From assembly GCF_018613065.1 (NCBI RefSeq), contig NZ_JAGGQW010000044.1, forward strand, positions 1-64,000: a DNA stretch of 64,000 nt, in the 5' to 3' direction. The stretch comes from Bacillus sp. ISL-7 (GTDB taxonomy: Bacteria > Bacillota > Bacilli > Bacillales_B > DSM-18226). A program made the translations under genes and the position numbers. Below the pieces are notes generated by a model. The model ran no database searches and was not told the origin of the DNA. It saw nothing but the letters and a program-made list of their open reading frames with translations. Shown one piece after another: positions 28,252 through 37,953 of the stretch (the first letter of the stretch is position 1; every line of letters begins with the position of its first letter).

Positions 28252-28671
28252 ATGTACAAAAAAATTGCATTAGCGACAGATGGTTCAGCACACTCAAAAA
28301 GAGCAGCAGAAAATGCGATCAATATCGCTAAATGTAGTCCTAATTCCAAAATCGAAGTCTTATATGTTGTTGATCCAGATAGAGTGAAATCTGATGTGCT
28401 TAGTAATTGGAATTCGGCTGATATTGGGGACAGCCGTAAAAGCCGAATGAGGGAAGTAGAAAGAATGGCAAAAGAATCGGATGTCTCTTATGATATTAAG
28501 ATTTTACATGGCGAGCCAGGTCCTGTCATTGTTGATTATGTTAATAAAAATAAGTTTGAAATCGTTATCATAGGAAGCAGGGGACTTAACGCACTTCAAG
28601 AATTTGTTTTGGGCAGTGTAAGTCATAAAGTGGCTAAACGTGCAAATTGTCCCGTATTAATAGTTAAATAA
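28252..28671 (+). CDS. Universal stress protein (UspA family)
   Basis: A single-domain Usp of 139 residues. It begins KKIALATDGSAHSKRAAENA and ends with the ATP-binding signature IIGSRGLNALQEFVLGSVS followed by CPVLIVK, so it is of the ATP-binding type. Family members act as stress-linked nucleotide sensors; coupling with SulP transporters suggests control of, or response to, anion transport (inference). GGGAGGTTATGGGGA precedes the ATG, 15 bases after the SulP gene. Confidence 0.92.
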   Translation: MYKKIALATDGSAHSKRAAENAINIAKCSPNSKIEVLYVVDPDRVKSDVLSNWNSADIGDSRKSRMREVERMAKESDVSYDIKILHGEPGPVIVDYVNKNKFEIVIIGSRGLNALQEFVLGSVSHKVAKRANCPVLIVK

Positions 28672-28686
28672 ATAAACAAAGTAAAA

Positions 28687-28718
28687 ACAGAACGGTTACA
28701 ATACCATTCTGTTTTTTT
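28687..28718. terminator. Bidirectional terminator between usp and MFS genes
   Basis: ACAGAA-C-GGT pairs with ACC-A-TTCTGT and is followed by seven T; an A-run lies on the other side. Confidence 0.85.
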
Positions 28719-28729
28719 AATTTTTTAAT

Positions 28730-30019
28730 CTAATTGACCTTTGCAGCATTCTTAATTAAAAACTTCTGTTTATCAGGTTTCTTTGCGATAGCTGCACTTA
28801 CGAGCCCGATAATTGGAAAAAACATTAGTAAAAGTAAACTTTCGTTGTAACTATGGAATTTGTCAAAACCTATTCCTAATGGCAAAGGTCCACATGCAGA
28901 ACCAATAACCATTACCATCATCGCAACCCCGCTAATACTTCCCAGATATTTTCTGCCAAAATAATTGGACCAAACGATATTAAGTGTAATTCGTTCCACT
29001 CCGCCGCCAATTCCCCATATTACCCCGAATAGTATTCCTAAAGTGGCACTATTCACTTTGGTTAACAGAAATAAAGTTAGCACTTCCAAAACAAAAACAA
29101 AGATTAACAATCGATTGGTACTTACTCTTTCTAATATAAACCCTGATATAAACGAAATTGGGAAGCCTATAATAGCCATTAGACTTAAAACGGTAGCCGC
29201 CAGTTGGGGTGATAATTGATTCTGGCCGAAAATGGACAATAAGTGAAAAGTTATCCCTGTATTAACGAGTGCAGGAATACCGACACAAATTAATATCGCC
29301 CAAAAAGTCCTAGTCCTCATGGCTTCTTGTAATGTCCAATCATCATCTTGAACGGTTATTGTTTTATCGCTGTGATTATTATTTTTAGAAACAATGATCG
29401 GTTTTCCGTCTGGGTGCAAGCCAATATCTTCTGGACGATTTCGTACTATAAAAAAGGCAAGAGGTGCAAATAGAACAATTAATAACACTCCCCATATTTG
29501 CCAAGTCGTTTGCCAGCTCGTTAATTTAATTAGCCATGCATTAGCGACTGGGAAAAATGCCGCACTCGCAACACTACCTAATGCCATAAAACTCATGGCA
29601 CGACCACGCTTTTGAATGAACCATTGGGGAACAAGGGTATTTGGAATAAGTGTCATGCTTCCTTGACCAAATAATCGAATTAAAAAGAATCCAATGGCCA
29701 TCATCCATGTATTTACGACAAAGCTATTAAAAAAACACGCCAACCCAAGTAATAGGCTAACAATCACCATCATTTTTCTTTGACCTAATTTATCCACCAA
29801 GCGACCCATGAACATCATAAGTATGCCTGAACATAATGTGGCAAAAGAATAAAGACTAGAGATCTCCGAACGAGTCCATCCAAAACTTTTTATGTATTCA
29901 TCAATAAAAACAGAATTGGAATATGTCTGACCAGGACCTGAAAAAAAACTACCTAACCCAGCTATACACACGATGACCCATCCATAATAAAACGTTTGCC
30001 TCTTATTTTCACTAATCAA
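28730..30019 (-). CDS. MFS transporter, OFA/monocarboxylate-like
   Basis: A 429-residue, 12-helix major facilitator. The loop after helix 2 has GRLVDKLGQRKMM, the MFS signature; YYGWVIVCIAGLGSFFSGPG at the N-terminus and the RPEDIGLHPDG linker before helix 7 are typical of the OFA/MCT-like group that moves organic acids such as oxalate, formate or related anions. The substrate cannot be told from sequence. The start is TTG at 30019, with AAGGGAGTGG 6 bases upstream. It converges on the usp gene. Confidence 0.85.
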   Translation of the reverse strand: MISENKRQTFYYGWVIVCIAGLGSFFSGPGQTYSNSVFIDEYIKSFGWTRSEISSLYSFATLCSGILMMFMGRLVDKLGQRKMMVIVSLLLGLACFFNSFVVNTWMMAIGFFLIRLFGQGSMTLIPNTLVPQWFIQKRGRAMSFMALGSVASAAFFPVANAWLIKLTSWQTTWQIWGVLLIVLFAPLAFFIVRNRPEDIGLHPDGKPIIVSKNNNHSDKTITVQDDDWTLQEAMRTRTFWAILICVGIPALVNTGITFHLLSIFGQNQLSPQLAATVLSLMAIIGFPISFISGFILERVSTNRLLIFVFVLEVLTLFLLTKVNSATLGILFGVIWGIGGGVERITLNIVWSNYFGRKYLGSISGVAMMVMVIGSACGPLPLGIGFDKFHSYNESLLLLMFFPIIGLVSAAIAKKPDKQKFLIKNAAKVN

Positions 30020-30336
30020 ATGATAGCCACTCCCTTCTTTAAATAATTGGTTAAACGCACAAATCCCGGCTAATAAATTTCAAGTTACTCAATTGAATTA
30101 TACTATAAACCAAAGGTCCCTATATCTTCCAAAAAAATTCTTTCAACACTATAAGTTACCCCGGAAAAGGTAGAAAAACATCGTATAACAAAGGAAGCTT
30201 CTCTTGTGTCCGCTTTCATGGCGTTTCACAAATTTGCCACAATCCTTTATACTTTGTTTTGTTAACAACGGACCCGACTTTCATGAGAGTTGAAAGTCAA
30301 TAAAAAAAAACAAAAGAAAAGGGAGAGGTGCTAAGT
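30020..30336. other. Divergent promoter region
   Basis: No gene. GACTTTC (30276-30282) and GAAAGTC (30292-30298) form an inverted repeat just upstream of the second SulP gene, a possible operator or stem. The promoters of the MFS (leftward) and SulP (rightward) genes must lie here. Confidence 0.4.
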
Positions 30337-31815
30337 TTGAATTTAAGTACAATTAAATATTCATGGTTTGGAAACGTCAAGGGAGATGTGTTAGCAGGTA
30401 TTGTTGTTGCTCTTGCTTTAATTCCAGAAGCAATTGCATTCTCAATCATTGCAGGTGTGGATCCGATGGTGGGACTGTACGCTTCCTTCTGTATTGCCGT
30501 TACTATTGCTTTTGTGGGTGGACGACCTGGAATGATTTCAGCTGCCACGGGTGCAACTGCTTTATTAATGGTAACATTGGTTAAAGACCACGGTTTGCAA
30601 TATTTACTGGCTGCAACCATCCTAACTGGTGTTTTACAAATAATCATGGGAGCTTTAAAACTAGGTCGTTTGATGAAATTTGTCCCTAGATCGGTAATGA
30701 CTGGATTTGTTAATGCCCTTGCGATATTAATCTTTTCAGCTCAATTAGTCCAATTTAAAGGGGCATCTTGGCAAATGTATGCGATGGTAGCAGGAGCACT
30801 TGCCATTATCTACATCTTACCTCGTTTTACTAAAGCTGTACCTTCACCATTAGTTGCGATTATTGTTATTACAGCAATCTCAATATTTACGGGAAGTGAT
30901 GTTCGTACAGTTGGGGACATGGGTGAATTGACTTCGAAATTACCTATATTTTTAATTCCTGACATTCCGTTTAACTTTGAGACTTTGCAAATCATTTTTC
31001 CTTATTCCTTGTCTATTGCATTGGTAGGACTAGTGGAAACACTTTTAACTGCTTCTATTGTAGATGACATGACAGATACAGAAAGTGATAAAAATAAGGA
31101 AGCACGTGGTCAGGGTATCGCTAATATCGTCTCAGGATTATTTGGCGGAATGGCTGGATGTGCGATGATTGGTCAGTCTGTCATCAATGTTAAATCTGGT
31201 GGTAGAGGACGTTTATCTACATTTGTTGCAGGTGCTTTTTTATTGACACTAATCATGTTGCTTAAAGGGTTCCTGGTACAAATTCCAATGGCAGCCTTAG
31301 TCGGAGTTATGTTCATGGTTTCAATTGGAACATTTGATTGGTCCTGCCTAAAAACATTAAAAAAGGTACCAGTTACTGATACGATTGTTATGATCGTGAC
31401 TGTTGTTACAGTGGTTAAAACTGACAACCTATCTATGGGTGTTTTAGTCGGAGTAATTTTAAGTGCCATTTTCTTCGCAGCAAAGATTTCAAAAGTAACT
31501 GTAACAAGTCTGTCATCAAAAGGTTCTCACAAGAAGGTTTATCATGTATCTGGACAACTCTTCTTTGCTTCTGTAACAGACTTTGTTAACAGCTTTGATT
31601 ATAAAGAAGCTGTGAGTGAGATTGATATAGATTTGTCCAATGCTCACCTTTGGGATGACTCAGCTGTTGGTGCCATTGATAAAGTGGTTATCAAGTACCA
31701 TCAAAATGGGGTTAAGGTGAATCTTAAAGGACTAAATACAGAAAGTAATAAACTAATTGATAAAATAGCGGTTCATAACAAGCCAGGTGGGCTTGAGAAA
31801 GTTGCTAGTCACTAA
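30337..31815 (+). CDS. SulP-family anion transporter with STAS domain (paralogue)
   Basis: 492 residues, closely similar to the SulP protein at 26788 along its whole length ([54 protein letters not shown], and the STAS segment [13 protein letters not shown]). The start is taken as TTG at 30337, because GGGAGAGGTG lies 6 bases upstream and the N-terminus then lines up with the paralogue; the frame is open from a GTG at 30328. It probably carries the same class of anion. It stands as a single gene before a very strong terminator. Confidence 0.92.
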   Translation: MNLSTIKYSWFGNVKGDVLAGIVVALALIPEAIAFSIIAGVDPMVGLYASFCIAVTIAFVGGRPGMISAATGATALLMVTLVKDHGLQYLLAATILTGVLQIIMGALKLGRLMKFVPRSVMTGFVNALAILIFSAQLVQFKGASWQMYAMVAGALAIIYILPRFTKAVPSPLVAIIVITAISIFTGSDVRTVGDMGELTSKLPIFLIPDIPFNFETLQIIFPYSLSIALVGLVETLLTASIVDDMTDTESDKNKEARGQGIANIVSGLFGGMAGCAMIGQSVINVKSGGRGRLSTFVAGAFLLTLIMLLKGFLVQIPMAALVGVMFMVSIGTFDWSCLKTLKKVPVTDTIVMIVTVVTVVKTDNLSMGVLVGVILSAIFFAAKISKVTVTSLSSKGSHKKVYHVSGQLFFASVTDFVNSFDYKEAVSEIDIDLSNAHLWDDSAVGAIDKVVIKYHQNGVKVNLKGLNTESNKLIDKIAVHNKPGGLEKVASH

Positions 31816-31844
31816 TATATCGTAAATCATTTTTCAATTGGAGG

Positions 31845-31891
31845 AGCCTGTCACCAGGGGATATTTATACCCTGGTGACAGGCTTTTTTGC
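31845..31891 (+). terminator. Strong terminator after the second SulP gene
   Basis: AGCCTGTCACCAGGG (31845-31859) pairs perfectly with CCCTGGTGACAGGCT (31870-31884), then six T. The 15-bp perfect stem is longer than usual for this region. Confidence 0.92.
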
Positions 31892-31942
31892 ATTTTTTTA
31901 TGTTTTATACAAATTCTAATAAGATGGAAAGGCGGTATTAAA

Positions 31943-33047
31943 ATGTTAATACTTCAATTAGCCATTATTTTAATTGCATCTAAAATTGCTGGGAGTTTAA
32001 GTGTAAGATTGGGGCAGCCATCAGTGCTTGGAAAACTCCTTATTGGGATTGTATTAGGACCATCAATATTAGGCTTGGTGACAGAAACAGAAACCTTAGC
32101 AGAATTCAGTCAGATCGGTGTTATACTTTTGATGTTTATAGCTGGGTTAGAAACGGATATAGATGAATTTAAACGAACTGGAAAAGCATCTACCTATGTA
32201 GGCCTTGGCGGTATTATCGTTCCACTTGTTTTAGGATCTTTTGCTGGACTGATGTTAAATCTTACATCCGTACAATCCTGGTTTTTAGGGTTATTGCTTT
32301 CTGCTACAAGTGTAAGTATCTCCGTTCAAGCATTGAAAGAGATGGGACATTTAAAAACTCGTGAAGGAACGACCATCTTAGGGGCCGCCGTTATTGATGA
32401 TGTGGTGGTAGTTATAGCTTTGGCATTTTTAATGAGTTTTGCAGGTGGAGATGTCAACTTAACCACAGTAATTTTAAAGAAATTTTTATTTTTCGCAGGA
32501 GCCATTATTGTTGGTTGGAAAATCGTTCCTTTGTTTATGAAAAGATTAGCTATTTTAAAGGTAACGGAAACTGTTGTTTCATCTGCTTTAATCATCTGTT
32601 TTATTTTTGCATATTTAGCAGAGTACACAGGTGTCGCTGCAATAATTGGAGCGTATATCGCTGGCGTAGCCATAAGCTTAACTGACTTTAAGCACGAGGT
32701 ATTCGAAAAGATAGAAACCATTAGTTACTCGATATTTGTCCCTGTTTTCTTTACATCCATTGGAGTAACTGCTCATTTTGGCTATTTTGACTAAACTAAT
32801 TGGTGCATCCATTGGTGCGAAGGTTGCTAGGTTCTCTTGGAACAGTTCGTTCGGCATTGGGGCAGCTATGGTATCTCGTGGTGAAGTTGCATTAATCATT
32901 GCAGCTATTGGTTTAGAAACAAAACTGTTGAGTCAAGAAATGTTTGCAGTAATTGTTGTTGTCGTACTTATTACAACGATAGTAACTCCTCCAATGATGA
33001 AGATGTTTTTTAATAAGAATTCACAAAAAGAGCTGTCCAATAACTAA
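31943..33047 (+). pseudogene. Na+/H+ antiporter (CPA2 family) with internal deletion and frameshift
   Basis: The N-terminal 284 codons (LGQPSVLGKLLIGIVLGPSI, GVILLMFIAGLETDIDEFK, GAAVIDDVVVVIALAFLMS with its two Asp) are those of a KefB/NapA-type cation/proton antiporter. The frame ends at 32794 just after FTSIGVTAHFGYF. The C-terminal part (LTKLIGASIGAKVARFSWNS, SRGEVALIIAAIGLET) continues in another frame up to 33047. Intact relatives have roughly 20 extra residues between these two blocks, so about 60 bases plus a frame were lost near 32780. The start is ATG at 31943 after AAAGGCGGT. Confidence 0.8.
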
Positions 33048-33055
33048 AATAACAA

Positions 33056-33087
33056 AAGCACGCTGAATTTCTCAGCGTGCTTTTTCA
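33056..33087. terminator. Bidirectional terminator between antiporter and RNase J genes
   Basis: AAGCACGCTGA pairs with TCAGCGTGCTT, 11 bp perfect, with a T-run after it and A-rich DNA before it; it serves the two convergent genes. Confidence 0.9.
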
Positions 33088-33110
33088 AATTCCACCATTA
33101 CATACCATTA

Positions 33111-34781
33111 CTAATTGACATCCATAATTATTGGAAGGATCATAGGCCGTCTTCCTGTTTCTTTATAAATTAACGGCTCAACATAATTTAAAATTTCCTT
33201 TTTTATGTTTCCCCACTGAAGTCTTTCTGCTTCAAGAGATGTTATAGTAGCTGTGTGTGCGGCATCCTTAATTTTTCCTAATAATTCTTCAGATTCTCTC
33301 ATAAAGACAAATCCTCTTGTAATGATTTCAGGTCCCCTAATAATGGTCTTATTCTTAAAGTCAATGGCTATAACCGCCATTAAAATACCTGATTCTGATA
33401 GTTTTTTACGATCCCTAAGTACAATCTCCCCAATATCACCTATTCCTTCACCATCAACGTAAACTGGATCTGCAGGGACACTGCCAGTCAATTTGGCAGT
33501 CGTTTCATTGACTTCGAGTATATGCCCATTATCCATTATAAATGAATTGCTGAAAGGCACATCGCATTCCTGTGCTAACTCTACATGTCTTTTTAACATA
33601 CGGTATTCCCCGTGAATGGGTACAAAAAACTTAGGTTTCATCAATCGAAGCATGAGTTTTAGTTCTTCTTGGGCACCGTGACCTGATGTATGAATTTCAG
33701 TGAGCCTGTGATGGATTACATTCGCACCTGCACGACTTAATTGGTCAATAATTTTGTTGATACTAGTTGTGTTACCTGGTATAGGGGAGGATGAAAAAAT
33801 CACAGTATCTTCTTTCTTTATTGATAGTCTGGGGTGTTTTTTATTTGCAATTCTTGATAAAGCAGCAAAAGGTTCTCCCTGGCTTCCCGTGCAGATAACC
33901 AGTATTTGATCATCAGGATATTGGTTAATTTCAGTTTCATCAATTAATGTGTTATCTGGAATGGTTAGATAGCCAAGCTCTTGGCCTATTCTAACCGCTT
34001 TTACAAGACTTCTTCCAAGGACAGCAATTTTTCGTTTATTAATAATTGCGGCATCAATTGCTTGTTTAAACCGATACATATTGGAGGCAAAAGTAGCAAA
34101 AATGATCCGCCCAGAAATATGATTAAAAAGGTCGTGTATTGTTTGACTTATTTTTCTTTCAGACATTGAAAATCCAGGTATTTCACTATTTGTACTATCT
34201 GAAAGTAGGCAGACAACTCCTTCATTACCGATAGCAGCCATTTTAGAAATGTTTGATGGATGACCTAAAGGAGTTAAATCAAACTTAAAATCTCCTGTAT
34301 GAACTACATTACCTTTTGGAGTTCTGACAACAATACCGTAAGAATCAGGTATGCTATGGGTTGTTCTAAAAAAATCTACTGCAACATTCATAAAAGCAAT
34401 AGTTTTATCTTCTTCGATTTCATATAGTCTCGCTTTATCCAATAAGCCATGTTCTTTTAGCTTTTCTTTTATTAATTCAATAGCCAATTTTCCTGCATAG
34501 ATGGGGATGTTTATTTCCTTTAATAAAAAGGGGATACCACCAATATGATCTTCATGACCATGTGTAACGAATAAACCTTTTATTTTATCCTCATTTTCAA
34601 TCAAATAAGAATAATCTGGGATGACGTAATCAATGCCAAACAACTCATCTCCAGGGAATTTAATACCTGCGTCCACCAGAATAATTTCATTTTGGTATTG
34701 AATAACATAAGTATTCTTACCGATTTCACCTAAACCACCAAGTGCAAAAACTTCAATGTTATTATTTTTTAAAATCGCCAT
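33111..34781 (-). CDS. Ribonuclease J family enzyme
   Basis: A 556-residue metallo-beta-lactamase/beta-CASP ribonuclease: VFALGGLGEIGKNTYV at the N-terminus, THGHEDHIGG (73-82, metal ligands), VHTGDFKFD, the beta-CASP part with LLSDSTNSEIPGF and ICTGSQGEPFAALSRIA, and HTSGHGAQEELKLML, all matching RNase J. These enzymes degrade and mature mRNA with endo- and 5' exonuclease activity. Bacillus genomes normally have rnjA and rnjB elsewhere; the context here (transporters, no RNA genes) suggests an extra paralogue, though I cannot exclude that it is one of the two. GGAGTGGGTTA precedes the ATG. Confidence 0.92.
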   Translation of the reverse strand: MAILKNNNIEVFALGGLGEIGKNTYVIQYQNEIILVDAGIKFPGDELFGIDYVIPDYSYLIENEDKIKGLFVTHGHEDHIGGIPFLLKEINIPIYAGKLAIELIKEKLKEHGLLDKARLYEIEEDKTIAFMNVAVDFFRTTHSIPDSYGIVVRTPKGNVVHTGDFKFDLTPLGHPSNISKMAAIGNEGVVCLLSDSTNSEIPGFSMSERKISQTIHDLFNHISGRIIFATFASNMYRFKQAIDAAIINKRKIAVLGRSLVKAVRIGQELGYLTIPDNTLIDETEINQYPDDQILVICTGSQGEPFAALSRIANKKHPRLSIKKEDTVIFSSSPIPGNTTSINKIIDQLSRAGANVIHHRLTEIHTSGHGAQEELKLMLRLMKPKFFVPIHGEYRMLKRHVELAQECDVPFSNSFIMDNGHILEVNETTAKLTGSVPADPVYVDGEGIGDIGEIVLRDRKKLSESGILMAVIAIDFKNKTIIRGPEIITRGFVFMRESEELLGKIKDAAHTATITSLEAERLQWGNIKKEILNYVEPLIYKETGRRPMILPIIMDVN

Positions 34782-35157
34782 TAACCCACTCCGTTCATAA
34801 TAAACTGTTACTTTAATTCTAACACAGAATTGGGTCTTGCTAAATTTCTTCTATACGTATATTTTTTAATAATAATCCTAATGTGAATAAATTCACTTAA
34901 ACTAACGGGTGCAAGAGTAAAATATGGAGATCGCTGCGGCGGTCTTTTATGTTTGTTGTGCTAGGGAAGTTAGTTGTACTAGATTATCTTTCGGAGGTAG
35001 TCATATAACTAAACAAACTTGTTAAGTATGTTCTTGGTTTAAGTGCTAGTGGCAGTTTAATCGGATAGAAAAAAGGGGAAATCTGTATATTTTTTTATAC
35101 GAAGTTAAAACTAGTGGGAATACAAAAAATGGAAATTAAATAAAAGGAATTAACTTT
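34782..35157. other. Intergenic region with a dispersed-repeat copy
   Basis: Positions 34894-34950 hold CTTAAACTAACGGGTGCAAG, then a hairpin around GATCGCTGCGGCGGTC before TTTTATG, a copy of the dispersed repeat. The remainder is AT-rich, has no gene and ends in AAAGGAATTAACTTT, the ribosome binding site for the next gene. Confidence 0.55.
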
Positions 35158-35682
35158 ATGAATTTTATCTTCGCTATAATTTATGTTTACATAGGGTGGA
35201 AATTTGGGAAATGGAAAGAATTCAATAGGTATTACCCAACACTATTGTACCTAATAATTGGTGATTTACTCTCTCAGTATTTATTATTTAATCATACTAT
35301 GTGGATGTTTCATCCTTATGGAAAAATCGATGAATTACTATTTAATAATCATACATTAATTGCTTTGACAAAAATGGTTATACAATATCCAGTTACTATC
35401 GCTATTTTTCTTGGAAGGATGACATCCAGTAAAAAGCAACAATTATTTTCAATTGTTTTATGGTCTGGAATTTATTCGGTTAATACACTAATAGCTTATT
35501 TTTTTGGTGTAATCACTTTACATAATGGTTGGAACTGTTGGTGGGATTGTGCTTTTAATGTAATGTTGTTTTCGATGTTATTTATACATTACAAAAAACC
35601 AATTTTAGCGTGGATACTTACTGTTTCGATTATATTGGGATTGTGGTGGATTTTTGATGTTCCTTTTTCTGTTCTTAAATAA
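35158..35682 (+). CDS. CBO0543-family membrane protein
   Basis: A 174-residue protein with about five hydrophobic segments, paralogous to 3067-3570. Common features are IGWKFGKWKEFNRYYPTLLY near the N-terminus, the following IIGD, and ITLHNGWNCWWDCAFNV near the C-terminus. The function of the family is unknown. It is a single gene, preceded and followed by dispersed-repeat copies, exactly as its paralogue is. Confidence 0.75.
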   Translation: MNFIFAIIYVYIGWKFGKWKEFNRYYPTLLYLIIGDLLSQYLLFNHTMWMFHPYGKIDELLFNNHTLIALTKMVIQYPVTIAIFLGRMTSSKKQQLFSIVLWSGIYSVNTLIAYFFGVITLHNGWNCWWDCAFNVMLFSMLFIHYKKPILAWILTVSIILGLWWIFDVPFSVLK

Positions 35683-35760
35683 CATTTCATTATAATTTAA
35701 TATTGCTTTAATAAGTGCGATTCTTCAAGATGAAGGTCGCCTTTTGTTTTTTTCATAAAC

Positions 35761-35812
35761 GAGATTGTGAAATATTACACTTAAACTATCGGGTGCAAGA
35801 GTTAAAGAAGAT
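35761..35812. repeat. Dispersed intergenic repeat, left half
   Basis: GAGATTGTGAAATATTACAC followed by TTAAACTATCGGGTGCAAGA. The GATTGTGAA lead-in is shared with the copies at 47151, 59496 and 60942. Confidence 0.6.
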
Positions 35813-35839
35813 CAGGAACAGTGGAACAATATAATTGAC

Positions 35840-35880
35840 AAGTAAAACCACTTGGGTTATTCCAAGTGGTTTTACTTTGA
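35840..35880. terminator. Bidirectional terminator
   Basis: AAGTAAAACCACTTGG (35840-35855) pairs with CCAAGTGGTTTTACTT (35862-35877), a perfect 16-bp stem. It ends the lipoprotein gene on the minus strand. Confidence 0.88.
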
Positions 35881-35898
35881 TGCATATGTTTGCTTTAT

Positions 35899-36372
35899 CT
35901 ATTTAAACGATTTAGCGGTCTCAATTAAATCCACTTTGGACAATTTCTTATTAGATTGTTCAGTATAATATATTAAAGTATATTCTAAATCTCCATCTTT
36001 CCATCTTAAAGTCTGTTCTTCTTTACTTGCAATATATTGTCCTTTTCTTTCTCCAATTTTGACTTCTTCAGATTTTGAATTAGAATGACCTTCTTTACCT
36101 TTTACTACCAAAAGCTCCAAGTGATTGTTATTTCCCTTCCCATTGGTAAAAAAGTCAAATGTTTTTATGTCTGTTTGGTCTGGAAGTGAATCAAATGAAG
36201 CTTTCACATTTTCGAATGGTAATTTTGTTGGCAATTTAGGTTGGAATCCGTAGCCTTTGACTTTTTCTTTTAATTTTGAATTATCAAACGCATATAAGTT
36301 GGAGCTGTTAGAACTGCATCCTGCAAACAATAGAAGAACAAAAGTTAATAATATTAATAATTTCTTTTTCAA
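35899..36372 (-). CDS. Lipoprotein of unknown function
   Basis: 157 residues. A lipoprotein signal peptide is clear: KKKLLILLTFVLLLFAGCS with the lipidated Cys19. The rest is a compact beta-rich domain (GYGFQPKLPTKLPFENV, EEVKIGERKGQYIA, TLRWKDGDLEYTLIYYT) that resembles DUF4367-like extracytoplasmic domains, though I cannot confirm it. It would sit on the outer face of the cytoplasmic membrane. The start is TTG at 36372 after GGGGGAG. Confidence 0.72.
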   Translation of the reverse strand: MKKKLLILLTFVLLLFAGCSSNSSNLYAFDNSKLKEKVKGYGFQPKLPTKLPFENVKASFDSLPDQTDIKTFDFFTNGKGNNNHLELLVVKGKEGHSNSKSEEVKIGERKGQYIASKEEQTLRWKDGDLEYTLIYYTEQSNKKLSKVDLIETAKSFK

Positions 36373-36591
36373 ATTTTCTCCCCCAATATATATTAATCTC
36401 TAAATATACTTTAGCATAAAATTCCAGTTGTATTTGTGCTTTTTAAAATAATTTATAAATAACACAGCAATTAGTACCCAATTTCCCATAATGACAATAG
36501 CTATTGTAAACTTGTTAATTCCTATGATATTTTTTTACAATGTTTGCTAAAAATGGTGTTACATCAATGAAAAAAGCATACTTCGCACTTC

Positions 36592-36671
36592 AAAGCCTCC
36601 AGGGGCGGCGTGGAGATGTACATTATATGGAAAAATATGGAGTAGTAGCTAACTCCTTTATTTAACTATGC
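36592..36671 (+). repeat. Solitary right end of an IS110-family element
   Basis: These 80 bases are identical to 5260-5339, the right end of the IS110 element at 3690-5339. No transposase is near. The copy stops exactly where the acyl-CoA dehydrogenase coding sequence starts (36672), so an IS110 inserted into that gene and the rest of the element and the gene's 5' part were later lost. Confidence 0.9.
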
Positions 36672-37082
36672 GCCAATACCCATTCGCCCAATAGTATTAA
36701 GGGTCCAATCGCTCAGCTGCCAAACGTGCAGGCTTTATTAGGTGAGATGGACTTGGAATTATACAAAGCAAGATTTGCCCTATATGGTACGGCAGAGGCT
36801 TACATTGATGAGGATCGTAATAAGGATATTACGAACGAAGCGCTTGTAGCCAAACATATTGTGACAAATTCAGCGATTACAGTTGTCGACAAAGCCATGC
36901 GATTAGTCGGAGCAAAAAGCTTACAGCTGACAAATCCACTGCAGCGTTATTACCGAGATGTTCGGGCAGGCCTACATAATCCGCCTATGGATGATCTAAC
37001 CATTTCAAAATTAGCTCAAACAGCTATTCATCAATATGAATCTAAGGGAGGAAAAGACAATGAAAATGAAAAAAGTTTTTAA
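36672..37082 (+). pseudogene. C-terminal fragment of an acyl-CoA dehydrogenase-family enzyme
   Basis: Open from the IS110 border: HSPNSIKGPIAQLPNVQALL, then AEAYIDEDR, AKHIVTNSAITVVDKAMRLV, and RYYRDVRAGLHNPPMDD near the end. This is the C-terminal helical domain of an SfnB/DszC-type flavin acyl-CoA dehydrogenase homologue. The 5' two thirds are missing. The end overlaps the start of the binding-protein gene by 23 bases, so the genes formed one operon. Such enzymes next to amino acid-type ABC transporters often handle organosulfur compounds (inference). Confidence 0.85.
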
Positions 37083-37932
37083 AATCGCCGCTACAGGAAT
37101 AGCTTTAGTAACTCTAATAGCAGGTTGCGGCTCAAATACAACAACCGGCGCAAAATCGGATTCAGGAGATGCTGGGAAAGAAGTTAGAAAAGTAAAAGTA
37201 GCGTTTGATCAAGGCGGTAAACCAATAGGATACGTAGATGAAAAGGGAAACCCAACTGGATATGAAATTGAAGTCATGAAATTAGTTGATAAGGCACTGC
37301 CAGAATACGAATTCCAATATGTGCCAACATCAAGTGAAGACTTATTGATAGGGGTTCAACAAGGCAAATATCAAGTAGGTGTAAAAAATGCCTGGTTTAC
37401 AGAGGAAAGAACGAAGAGTTATATTTTCCCTAAAGAATTCCTCGGACTTAGCGGCGTTGGCCTTTTGTTAAAAAAGGAAAATGAAGATATAAAAGATTTA
37501 TCAGATTTTGCTAAAGCTAATCTTTCTTTAGCTCCTATTGCTGCAAGTAATGCTCAATATACCATTGTGGATGAATATAACCAAGCCAATCCAGACAATA
37601 AAGTTAACCTGGAAGCCGGAGATGCATTCTCAGTGGATGTCGTTCAATGGGTAAATGAAGGACGTGTAGATGGAGGCATTTATTTGGGAGCAACGTATGA
37701 AAAGCAAGTTCTTGCAAAGGATGGTCCTTATCATAATTTAGCAAATGACCTTGTTTATAATGAGTTTGCGGTTGTCAAAACGTGGCCATTATTCAACAAA
37801 AAAGAACAAGAATTTGCAGATGCCTACGATCAAGCCATCAAGAAAATAAAAGAGGAAAAGAAGACAAACAAACTGATGGTTAAGTTCTATAATACTGATT
37901 TATTTAAACTATTGGATACTGTAAAAAGGTAA
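37060..37932 (+). CDS. Amino acid-type ABC transporter substrate-binding lipoprotein
   Basis: 290 residues: lipoprotein signal with lipobox ALVTLIAGCGSN (Cys23), then a family 3 solute-binding domain (VAFDQGGKPIGYVDEKGNP, GYEIEVMKLVDKALPEYEF, IGVQQGKYQVGVKNAWFTEE). It captures a polar or sulfur-containing amino acid outside the membrane for the permease. The start is ATG at 37060 with AAGGGAGGAAAA upstream. The protein resembles the TcyJ/TcyK cystine group in general build; the substrate is not certain. Its old promoter was probably lost with the upstream dehydrogenase. Confidence 0.87.
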   Translation: MKMKKVFKIAATGIALVTLIAGCGSNTTTGAKSDSGDAGKEVRKVKVAFDQGGKPIGYVDEKGNPTGYEIEVMKLVDKALPEYEFQYVPTSSEDLLIGVQQGKYQVGVKNAWFTEERTKSYIFPKEFLGLSGVGLLLKKENEDIKDLSDFAKANLSLAPIAASNAQYTIVDEYNQANPDNKVNLEAGDAFSVDVVQWVNEGRVDGGIYLGATYEKQVLAKDGPYHNLANDLVYNEFAVVKTWPLFNKKEQEFADAYDQAIKKIKEEKKTNKLMVKFYNTDLFKLLDTVKR

Positions 37933-37953
37933 CCATCTAAAAAGAGGTGGAAT

